A stretch of 64,000 bases of DNA from Aplidium turbinatum (taxonomy: Eukaryota; Chordata; Ascidiacea; Aplousobranchia; Polyclinidae). How positions within the stretch are numbered: the first letter of the stretch is position 1; the number at the start of each line of letters is the position of its first letter. This document shows positions 35,166 through 46,400 of this stretch, in pieces. A program made the translations under genes and the position numbers. The stretch lies in NCBI GenBank assembly GCA_918807975.1, contig OU964922.1, positions 21,998,329 through 22,062,328 on the forward strand, given 5' to 3'. A model generated the notes under the pieces. That model was not told the origin of the DNA. It did no database searches and saw only the letters and a list, made by a program, of their open reading frames with translations.

Positions 35166-35678
35166 TGCTATGACGAATGGTGTTGAAGTCAGTGAGTCGT
35201 TCTTTTATGCGGCTCTTTTGTTTGGCTTGAGACTGCTATGGCTGTTGAGTTTCTGTGTTAGGCGTTATTGCTGTGAAATTTTGTTGAATCCGTTGATTAA
35301 TAGATTAGGTGACAGGCCTAGTTCTTCCCTTTCGGCACCGTTGTTGATTTTCTTTCGGCACAGCGCCTCGCAGCATCAGGCTAAAACAAGTCGTTAAAAT
35401 CTACATTGTACCGTAAAGTAAGCAACGATCATGCTGCTAAAAGCGAAACTCAATCAATTGCAAAACCATTGATTGATTGACAAATTGCTAAAAACACAAT
35501 TTTAAGCAGAGCAAGGTTTCATGCGAGGAAAAGTTTTTGATAATTTGCTGGAAGTATAATTAGAAGTTTGGGCCTGAGTCTGTCTACAATGTAGACAAAA
35601 CTGGTCATGGTCCATGAACTGGTGTTACAACTGTGCTAATGGTCTAACATTATCAGATTAGTATCTAAACTGGGTAGG

Positions 35679-35945
35679 CAGGCGCGGATTTATGGGGGGG
35701 GCCCCCCCCGAAATTTTGTGAAAAATTGTATGTTTCCGCATCAAATGGTTTGATATGCTTCTAAACAGCTGATATTAGTCCCTCGGCATCACAATTAATG
35801 AAAATGGTTGTTTTAATGTCTATTTTCTAGCATATCGTATATGTCGTAGTATCATTGTTCATATCTGTTTAGCTTTTTCTTTCTTTTTAATTGATTTCAA
35901 ATTTTCTGGCCCCCCCCCCGAAAAAAACTCTTAGATTCGCGCCTG
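35679..35945. mobile_element. hAT-type non-autonomous element, family 3 (267 bp)
   Basis: It starts CAGGCGCGGATTTATGG and ends TCTTAGATTCGCGCCTG. The perfect 8-bp duplication TGGGTAGG lies at 35671-35678 and 35946-35953. Inside each end is a run of G or C. Confidence 0.88.
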
Positions 35946-36280
35946 TGGGTAGGCTATACACGCTCAGTTGGCCGAGGAGAGAGGGACTCGGTAGCCTATA
36001 TCTATTGTTTGTGTCATCAATGCGTTTGGCAATTTTATCCTTCCTCCATTTCTGTTTTCCAGAAAACATTATTGCGATTATTTTATTCATGGAGCTCATT
36101 CTGGATCCAAAAAATTGAGGAAGTGCAGTAGCAATCGGGTAGCCTACAAATCAGTTGTGTTTTATTACAGCTCCATGTCAACTTATCATAAACTTTGAAA
36201 CTACGTTGAAATCACTTTGATTGTTGAAACCATATGGTAATTACTTTGTTCTTGTTAGAAACTATTCCTAGAAAGAAAAC

Positions 36281-36356
36281 TCTGTCATTTTTACATTGCT
36301 TTAAGGTCTGAAGACGTCAAATCAATGTAGAGAAAGAACGGATTTTGCTGTCTGGG
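36281..36356 (+). repeat. Stem-loop repeat, copy 3 of 3
   Basis: It shares CTGTCATTTTTACATTGC and AAATCAATGTA with the copy at 18445, and GATTTTGCTGTCTGGGA with the copy at 15292. The outer stem is partly decayed here. Confidence 0.5.
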
Positions 36357-37427
36357 AAGATCGCTGCTTTCCTTGTACTTATTGCTTGACCACCTCTTTC
36401 ACGTAATAGTTTCTGTCCAACAATATTTTCTTTTTGGTTATTTTGTTTTGTTTTTGTTGCTTACGACGACAGCGCAAGCAAATTGTCTGATAGAAATCTA
36501 CAATAAAAGAGATACTCAAATCTGGCGCGTTATTTATATTTGTATTTTAGTGAGTACGGTATCTTACATGATTAGTCATAAACATACTACAGTGTAAATT
36601 GAATGGCTTTTGGTTCTTAGACGCTATCGTAAAAATTAATAATTTAAAAATCAAAAGCCTGCAAATAAGAAAATTCAGATACGTCAAAACCACACAAACA
36701 AAAAAGTCAATATTTTGGGTATTGTTGCTAAGGGATGCTTGGCTCCATAAAAACAAGAAATTATGAGTTTCGGAAAGCATTGGCTTATGAAAAACAAATG
36801 CAATTTTTGTTTCAATTTGATATTGAAAACGATATAAACCATTGATATTAGGCCAATATAGGCTACTTAGTCATTTTTGCATTGCACAACAATGTAAACC
36901 GCCATTGTTTATTGAAAATTTTAGTCATTATTTACATTGTAACATAATGTGAACAAAGCCAGATTTTCCAACGAGTAAAATATCTATGAGTTTCTTGCAT
37001 CGAAGATTTCAGAAGTAAAGCACGATGTAAAATTCGCGCGTAAAGCTATCTGATATAATACACTGGCACTCACCCTCCGCATTGCGTTGGAGCGGGCTCA
37101 TTGTTTTACAGAGCTTTGCGTAAAATTAGAACGGTAATTAAAAGGCGGCAACATAAAGCTAACTAATCGTTTTTGGGTGCCTTTGCAAAAAATGAAATAT
37201 CAAGTTAAGCATACAAAATGTCAGAATATTAAGTTTTCAAACTTATAGACAAGTGATTTTTCTACACATTAGTACAAATTCTGTTCGAAAAAAATCCAGC
37301 AGATCACAAGTAACAGCTGGTTGAATTTGGTCCAAACACGCCCTCCCCCACCGCCTTGAACAGTAAACTTGCGAAAAAAAAATTGAAAAACAACAGGTTT
37401 AAACAGCTGGTACAAAGTCAAGCGTAC

Positions 37428-37433
37428 TTTATT
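37428..37433 (-). terminator. AATAAA polyadenylation signal overlapping the sulfotransferase stop
   Basis: On the - strand the coding end reads TATTAATAAAGT, so AATAAA begins inside the TAA stop codon. If used, the 3' untranslated region would be very short. Confidence 0.45.
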
Positions 37434-40400
37434 AATATCCATGATATAAATAAGGGTCGTAATTATAAAATAAAAAATCTTCTCTATACAAAGCTCTTAA
37501 TATTTGTACGTGGTTCTCAGGTACTTGTTTATAATATTGTGTAGCGACTGGGTTGTCGCCAACCGTTGTTTCTCTCATTTTGATATAAATATCTTCTTTA
37601 GAAACGTTAAACCTCGAGTAGTCGATTGCATAATCCCACATGCGATTAACGTCTTTGGCAAGATCATTAAATCTCATAATGCAGCTGTAGTTGAAGGCAC
37701 AAGGCTGACAGATATCCACTTGAGGCTTCCAGTGTCGATCCATTTTGTCAACTTTTCCTTCTACGTACTGATCAACTAGAAATCTGAAATACAGCCGACA
37801 AATCATTTTACAACTTTTCACAAAGCAAAATCTATACGAATTGCTCATCTTTTTTTGCTTTACGTAGAAAAGCAATAAAGATTTAGCCAATGAATTATTA
37901 TTAGAAATATCTCCCATCAGATGGCAGATTTTATTTGTTCAGTATGATTTCCATCCCTTAACCCTATCGTGCTTGTCAACTGTTTCATTACAAAAAGTGT
38001 CATGATTTTAATGAATAAATTCTTGGTTTTCTTAGCAACATATTCTGTAACGTTTAGTCAGAAGTGTGGCTGCAGTGTTGCGTAGCCTACCCACGCTTCT
38101 TGATATTTTTACTGAAATTGATTCTTTTTTGGTAATTTTTAGATTCTAACGTGTCACTGATGACTTTGACAAATAGATGGTAGCCTATGTATATGATTTA
38201 GTTTAGTTAGATACCAAAATCATGTTCCTATACTTTAAGTAGATAGTTAGCCTACTGAGTTATGGCCAATTTTTTTTATTTCCAAAATTTGCCACAGAGT
38301 CAAATTTGGAAGGTTTAATTGTACTCTTAGACATCGATTAGAGTTTTTTTTTGCATAAATACAACAGTTTAATATTTGGCAGTAGTTGTTTTGAAAAAGT
38401 CGGGAGGTCTGGATGCACATTATAGCCCATACATGTGGTCTGCTGTAGTGGTAGCTATAATGTCTTGATAAACTGGAGATAAAAGAAAGATTACAAGTAC
38501 CAAAACATATTTATTGTTGAAATAAAGTTCACTCAAACAATTACAGTATTTGGCTTTCAAAATTTCGGCGTGGCTACACTGTTCTTGGTAGTTGGTGTAT
38601 CCCTTACAATATGCCTGCTTTCGGCACGCTCTATAACTCCCCACGAGTTCTATTGCTTCCCTTGCTCAACCGACCAGGATACGCTACTGACTGGAGGCAA
38701 CATTTTGGCCAGTAGCAGGATGTTCCGGGCAGAGAATTGCAACTCCGGCCGGAGGTTGGAGCTTCCTGCCTTTGATAATATCTACTTCATATAATCAATG
38801 TTCCAACCAAGCAGCAGTTGTTTACCACTCTCACCCAGCGGTCTAAAAGATGCCTTATGGCAATGTTTGGAGTCCTTTTATAGGATCCATTCAGGTATAA
38901 ACATTTGTGTAGATTTCAAATTTGGCAATATTTCCTATCCACCCGATATAGAATTGTTTTTAAGATATTGAAGATTTTTGATTGACTTTCTTGATTCAGT
39001 TTTCAATCTTACATTCCCTGTAGCGCCCCATGTTGCATCGTCTAGCCTATATGCAACAAACATTTTTGAAAGTGCATGACTTTGGGTCGAGTACCCTAGT
39101 AGTTTCGTTTGCCGTTTTCACACTCGAACCCAGTCGTATTTTAGTCAGTTTTTACATATATTTTCGCATTGCTAAAGTGTGTTAAAACCACTAGGTAGTC
39201 CAGTCCATGGACTGTCTAAAATCAAATGATCAACAGTTTCATAAAAAATGAAGGGGTGCAGGCCTACCAGCAATCCAGCATACATCTATATTATAGGTAG
39301 ATTCTATAGGATTGGCCCATGATCCAAGAGAAGGATCCACAGAGGATACAAACAGATCAACAAGTGGATAAAAAATAACAGTAACTTCTCAAGTACATGT
39401 AGCTCCAAACAAAGTGAAATTTACATGACTTTTGACTCTTTTTTTATTTCTTTGAAGATAATGTCTAAAAAGATATTATTAAAAGTACCTACTGACTGTC
39501 CTATCCGCAGTCTTGTTCGGACAGTCCTGTCCGTAGTTACTTTTAATAATATCTTTTTAGACATTATCTTTAAAGAAATAAAAAAAAAGAGTCAAAAGTC
39601 ATGTAAAGTTTACTTTATGTGGAGCTACTGTGTAGGCTACATGTAGGCTACTTAAGAGGTTACTGTTACTTTTTCATTTTTGAAAATTTGACTGTTTCTT
39701 GGGCACTACGGAGTTGACCAATGTTGCAGGCAACATGTGTAGCCTATTCTTGTATTTCTACACTACCACCATGATACAAAAATTAGGTTTATTCAAGGTC
39801 ATGAACCGGACCACAGCCACATACACCTCTGGACCAGAGCTAGTTGAAAAAATGGCCCGAATTGAAGCCAGAGGTCGTTACTTGTTCCATCACTACTAAT
39901 AACATATGCCAATGACATGCAGGACGCTGAATAATACAGATACATTTGTGACAAGTACATAACGAATGGAAACGTTACAGTCGTTCAAACGTTCAAACGT
40001 TCTACAAACGTTCATCATTCTGAAGTTGTCGTTCTGCTGAACGGACGTGTTTTTTTTTCTCTCTTCTCTCTGGCTTCGGGCGTAATGCCAAGTGAAAAAT
40101 CAAGAAAGTCTGGTACTTCTGTAAGAGAGGGCGACTCGGACAGCTCTAATCAAAACAGTTTGGATAAAATGGTTGAAAAATGCATGCCTAGAATGAAAGA
40201 ATTGATAAACAAAGCAATGGAAAGACTGGTAAAAAAGCACGAGGAAGAGGTTTTACTACTTAAAACTGAAATTGAGCAGCTAAAAGACAGCCAAAACTTT
40301 ATATGCAACAAATATGAAGAGTTGAAAAAACAATACGAGACCGTGGTGAAATCAAACAAAGTACAGGAAACTGAAATTGAAAAGCTAAATACTAGTGCAA

Positions 40401-43400
40401 AGAAATTAGAAACCAAAACAAACAAAGAATGTATCAAATTAGATAATCTAGAACAATACGAAAGACGAAAAAATCTTGAGTTTGTCGGAATACCAGTGAA
40501 GAAAAATGAAGATATTTGCAACATTGTTATTCAACTGGCCAGCAAGCTCGATGTTGAAGTAAAAGAAGATGAAATTATAGCAGCACATCGACGACAACAG
40601 AAGGATGATGCGAAACCACCTGCGGTCATCGTGCGCTTCAGCAATCGCAACGTGCGCAACAGCATCTATAAAAATCGCAAAGCTGCTCGAGACCAAGTAT
40701 TCCCAATAGAAGGAATGAGAGAACTGTACATCAACGAAAATTTAACACAGCAACGAAAGAGGCTTTTCTGGCTCGGCAAACAAAAAGCAAAAAGCAAAAA
40801 ATATCGATATGTTTGGACTACAAATGGACGGATATATGTGAGAAAGAGTGACGGTTTCGATTCAATTATAATTAACAAAGAAGACGATCTAAAAAAGCTG
40901 TGATGGTGGGTGTATTTGTTATTCCTCTTGTCTTTTCTTTACTTATTAGCCTACTTTTACCTGTTTTTAACTGTTTTGGAAATACCACAACGGTATGCTT
41001 ATGGAATTAATAGATGAAGACTTTAGTAGTAACTATCGAAATGTATGTGAAAAACACACAACCACCAGTGTCATAAAAGAATTACTTACAAACACGACAT
41101 CAGATCTAACTGTTTGTCATGTTAACATAGTGAGTCTAAATAAAAACATAGAAAAACTAGATCAACTCCTTTCTGACATTTTAAAACCAATAGATATACT
41201 CTGTTTGACTGAAACACGACTAACCACTAGCACTGAAAGTCTCGTTCGGCTTCCTGGGTACGAACTAATTAACGTGAATTCCAGCACAAAAGCAGAAGGA
41301 GCTGGTATCTACTTATCAAATAAATTAACCTTCAATAACTTAGACACTCTCCGCCTTAATTTAAAAAACTGCGAAGACGTCTGGGCTGAAATCTCGTTGC
41401 CTAACAATGAGTTCCTTATCATCGGATCGATTTACCGCCATCCTTCTAGCGACATAAGCTGCTTTCAGGAAAGCTTTATTAATTTGATTAAATCATTCAA
41501 ACCTAAGCAGAAGTATCTGATCCTAGGTGACTTCAACATCGACTTTGGAAAGTATAATGAAAACAATAAATTCAAACTTTACTTTGATGGAGTTACCGCT
41601 GCGGGTGCGTTACAACCAATAAACATACCAACTAGAATAACTACAACCACCAGCGCAATTATTGATCACATTTACACCAACTGTTTACACGCCCATAAAA
41701 TGAAACCCTTTGTAATTTCAAGTGACGTATCGGATCACTTGCCCATTATGGTCAAAACAAAGTTTACGGCATCACATAAAGAGCAGTCGAGGCCATTGAT
41801 TAGAAAAATCACCGCACAAAGGCTTGAAAAATATCTAGCTGATCTTGATTCTATCCTTCAAACTCCAACCGCAATAAGCAGTAATAGTATTGAATGGCTT
41901 ATTGCTAAAATGATCTTCTTAACAAACCTACATTTTTCTAAAGTTAAACAAACACGTAAACAACATTCCTCATCAGGTAAACCTTGGATTTCTAATCGTA
42001 TCTTGAAGCTTATCAAAAAACAAACTAAACTTTTTCAAAAATTTCTCAAAAATAAGGATCCCACAATACACAGTGAATATAAACAATTTCGTAACAAATT
42101 AACTCGCATAAAAACTAAAGCGAAAAAGGCTTATTACAAAGAAATATTCAAATTGGGTAGGAGTTCCTCAGATACTTGGAAGACTATCAACAAGATAATA
42201 CGTAAACAAAACAAAACTAATGAATTACCATCCAAAATCTCTCTTAACAATCACACAACTACAGAAAAACCAGAAGAAATCTGCGAGGAAATGAATAACT
42301 ATTTTGTGAATATTGGTCATAAACTAGCCAAAGGTAAACAAATAAGCACAAATTACAGAAATACTCTAAAAAATGGACGGTCTAGCCCTGTTACTTCCGT
42401 CAGCCTGCAACCAACAGATAATAACGAAGTAATAAATATAATTGATGACCTCAAGCATAACAAGTCCCCAGGATACGATGACATTCCCTTGACTATTATA
42501 AAGAGCTCCAAGTTCTTAATAGTTCCTTATCTTACCCGAGTCTTTAATAACTGTATGATTACTGGACACTATCCTGAAGATTTGAAAATAGCCAAAGTCA
42601 TACCTATCTATAAATCAGGCTCCAAGCAAGAACCTCAGAATTACAGACCGATATCGATTTTATCGCCTTTTAACAAAATATTTGAGACAATCATTCACAA
42701 ACGCTTGGCTAATTTCTGGGAAAAATATAAACTCTTCTCCCCTTTGCAATTTGGATTTCGGAAAAACTACTCAACCAATTTAGCAATTACTCACTTCCAT
42801 AAAGATATCATAAATGAACTAAACAACAATCACATTGTGTGCTCACTGTTTATAGATCTCAAAAAAGCATTCGATACAGTTAATCACGAAATCTTAATTG
42901 ACAAGTTGAATCATTATGGCGTAAGGGGAAACGTTAAAAACCTTATTCATTCATACCTAACCAATAGGCAGCAATATGTACATGGCGGGGAAATCAACTC
43001 TTTTCGCTCAAATATTACTATTGGAGTTCCTCAGGGCAGTGTACTTGGCCCCTTTTTGTTTTCAGTTTACATAAACGATCTTCTCGATGCAACTAATTTG
43101 AAAACTCTACTCTATGCTGATGACACAGTTCTCTATTTGGCTCAAAAAACTACCAGCAACCTCCAGCCGATAATGAATAAAGAATTATGCAAACTCTACA
43201 CTTGGCTTGATAACAATCAGTTGACACTCAACTTGAGTAAAACTAGCTACATACTCTTTAACAATAAAAAGACTACACTCTCCGATATGCAAATTAAACT
43301 AAATGGTACAATAATTAAGGAAGTTGACCACACACGCTACTTAGGAATCACAATTGATAACAAACTCAACTGAAATAAACACATTGATAGCCTCTCGAAA

Positions 43401-46400
43401 AAACTATCCTCTTCTTCAGGCGTACTGAGTAAACTTAGAAAATTTACTTCTAGAAAAGTTCTCATCAATATTTGTTATAGCATTGTACACTCGCACCTAC
43501 AATATGGAATTATCAACTGGGGATGCACAGTAGCACACCCACAAAATACTTGAATAGAGTTCAAGTTAGACAAAATAAGATAATTAAAATCGTTACAGGA
43601 GCATTTGAAATGAAAACTAAATTACTGCCACTTTACCAAGAAAATAAAATACTAACTGTTAATTCTACTTATAAACTAGAAATAAGCAAATTTATGTACA
43701 AATTTTATAATAATAAACTACCGGAAAACTTCAAAACTTTCTTTACACATGTATGAGCTATTCATTCGTATAACACCCGACGTCCAAGCTCCAATTCACT
43801 TTTTACTAAACAGGCAAATACCCAATTATTTCAAATAAGTTTAAAATGCATGGGAATCAAGGTATGGGACAGTTTACCTCAAAATATGAAAAAAAACATG
43901 AAAAAAGGCTTCAAATTTTTCAATAAAATGTGCAAAAAACACTTCTTCAATAATCAAGAGCTATAAAAACGACATCCACTACCTGACTATGTTAATTGTT
44001 ATTATTTTTTGTAGTATCTGTATTTGTTTTCGTTTTTTTCTATTCTTCCTTCCTTCGTCTTTTTTGTGTCAATTTGCTACAATTTTTAAATACGCAATAC
44101 TTTCTTTCGTATAACTATTTGTATGAGAGAGTGTAGACTCGACGACCTCCTACGCCTTCAGGGCTACGGTTTTTCACACTCTCTCATTGGATGCACAGTG
44201 TCAGTTTTTGTTTTATGTATGTTTCGGCGTTTCGCATCCAAACAAAAATAAAATGACCATCCATCCATCCAGTCTGAGTGATTTCATTAAAAAAAGATGC
44301 CACGCTTATCACAGTACTTTGACATTAAGTTGAAAGATTAAGATAAGTTGTAGGTAGACATTGCACTAAAACCAATTTATGGGATTGAGAAAAGTTAATG
44401 CTATGACTTTGGGAGTGCCATGGCGTAAAGAGAGCTGCAGAATCACAACGACAATTGACTTCTGCACTACAAAACATGTTCAAATGGAACCAGACAATTG
44501 AAAATGCGAAGAACATTTAAGGCCTTAAGCATACCGTACCTTAAAGACTTAAATGTTGATTAATTAAAAAAAAAACTTGAGGTCTTTCATTTTAACCATT
44601 TGGAACGATTTTAGAGGGCGCCAGCGTAAAAATTTAAAAGTCGGCAAATAAGGACTAGGCCTACCTTAGTGTAGATGTTAAAAATAATGGAGCCAGAACT
44701 TGATCCTTGTAGGGCACCGTTTTCAGGCGTTTACAACAGTTTCAAATTACATTGTAGAAAACTTACCTTACCAACTGCGCAAATGATATTGCTCCGGTCC
44801 TCATTACGTTTATGTATTTTAGGACGTCATTTTGGTGCGAAGATGACAGCTGTTTAAATGTTTTCAAAGCTTTGATATCTTTTTCTTTCTTTTTCAGCAA
44901 ATCTTCACTGAAAAAAAAAAAAAAAAGGAATATATCAACAACATTCTCAAGGTTGGCAAGCAATTAGATGGAAAAACTCCCAAGCAGCATACAGTAGGCT
45001 ATCATGTACAGTGTTAGGCCTAACTGCTAGTTTGTAATGAGACGTTCTTAGCTAATTCAGATAAACATGCAACTTTTATTACTTTTAATTGTGTATTATA
45101 TTTCAAGTATAAACTCCTTGTAGGTATTTACCACCACCATTCGAAATCTCTCTTTTACTATAAATCTCTAACTGTCTTTCAATCTTAATTTGATACGATT
45201 GTTCATTTTGAATTTGAATCTTTCTTCTTCTTTGTGTACCATGCCTGTTCCAGGTTAAGGCGTTCATGCATAATTCTTTCCATTTATCTCGGTATTTGAC
45301 TGTTGTTGTGGTTGTAACCAGGGGCGCCGGAACGATTTTTGACTGGGGGGGCAAGATTACGAAAATAGGGCACTTTTGTTTACTAAAAGGCCAATTTTTT
45401 TTCAAGTTTCAAGATAAGATATAGCGATAATGCTAATCTATCAGCTCACTATGTATTGAGTAATGATAGCCTACAAGTGTCCGGTATACAAAGAAGGGCA
45501 TCATGCTATGTTATAATGATGTAACCTACTGTCAAGCCTTAAAGCAACCTGCGGCCATGGCCGCTAAGTAGTGCTTGAATGACCGCCGGTGCTACCTCCT
45601 CAATCGGCCAAGTTTGGTCGCCGGTCTCTTCTAGCCAATTATTTAATTTCGCAATAGAATGATCGTGGATTAACTGTCGAAAACATGTAGTATCAAAGAG
45701 TGACGCAAAATTACGTCAGCGCGTCATAATCGCCACTGTTGCATTGTGCGGGAAGATTTTTGTTATTGATGGAAGATATCCATCTGCGATCACCAGCGCT
45801 GTAAGTCTTGTTTGTAATTCTCGACGTTTATTTTAACAAAGTCTTAATCCGAAGTGCTGATTTACATCAGCTGGTAATATTGTCGTTTTTATGTCGATTC
45901 GATGTTGTCGGACATTGAATCGTTGTTAAAAAGGAGAACTAAGTTAGTTGACATCCGAGGGGAAAACATTTGTTGGTCATATTTTGCAAAATTATGCTTC
46001 TTTTTAGTAATGTCCTTCACATCATTGAAATACTTATTTTATTACCTTGCGGTCATCGTCAACTCATGTCGAATGTTGTTTTTCGTTGCTAAAAAGAAGT
46101 CTAGGGGAGTGGCCAACTTCTTTAAAATCAGCCACATTGGAGACACTCGTGCGAGTGTCGTTAGATGGTCCCACAGTACTAGATTACAATCTCGATAAAG
46201 CAGTTATTGCGTGGTGTAACGATTCTATTGTAGGACGTCGCCCAGGCCCAGCCTTCAACAACGCTAAGTGATCATTTTAGCATTGTTGCAAGTTTAATTC
46301 TATTTAGGCCTACTTGTGCTATCGTTATTATTTGTATTTTGGCCTCCAAGCACGCAGATTTGGCCGCCGAGAAGGAGCTCCCGGTAAGCCACGATGGCTG

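Larger units (their letters stand above)
39950..44270 (+). mobile_element. Nearly full-length LINE (CR1/L2-like group)
   Basis: This non-LTR retrotransposon has two reading frames, a short leader and a 3' UTR ending in CATC units at 44257-44270. It lies in sulfotransferase intron 4, opposite to the gene. The low number of breaks (about three, all near the 3' end of ORF2) suggests a fairly recent insertion. The exact 5' end is uncertain and no target duplication was identified. Confidence 0.85.

Noticed and set aside
38460-38700. hAT-type element on the - strand resembling the interior of 60823-60905
   Set aside because: The interior similarity (GAGCAAGGGAAGCAAT) is real, but only one plausible end was found and the flanking repeat is imperfect, so it is not called.
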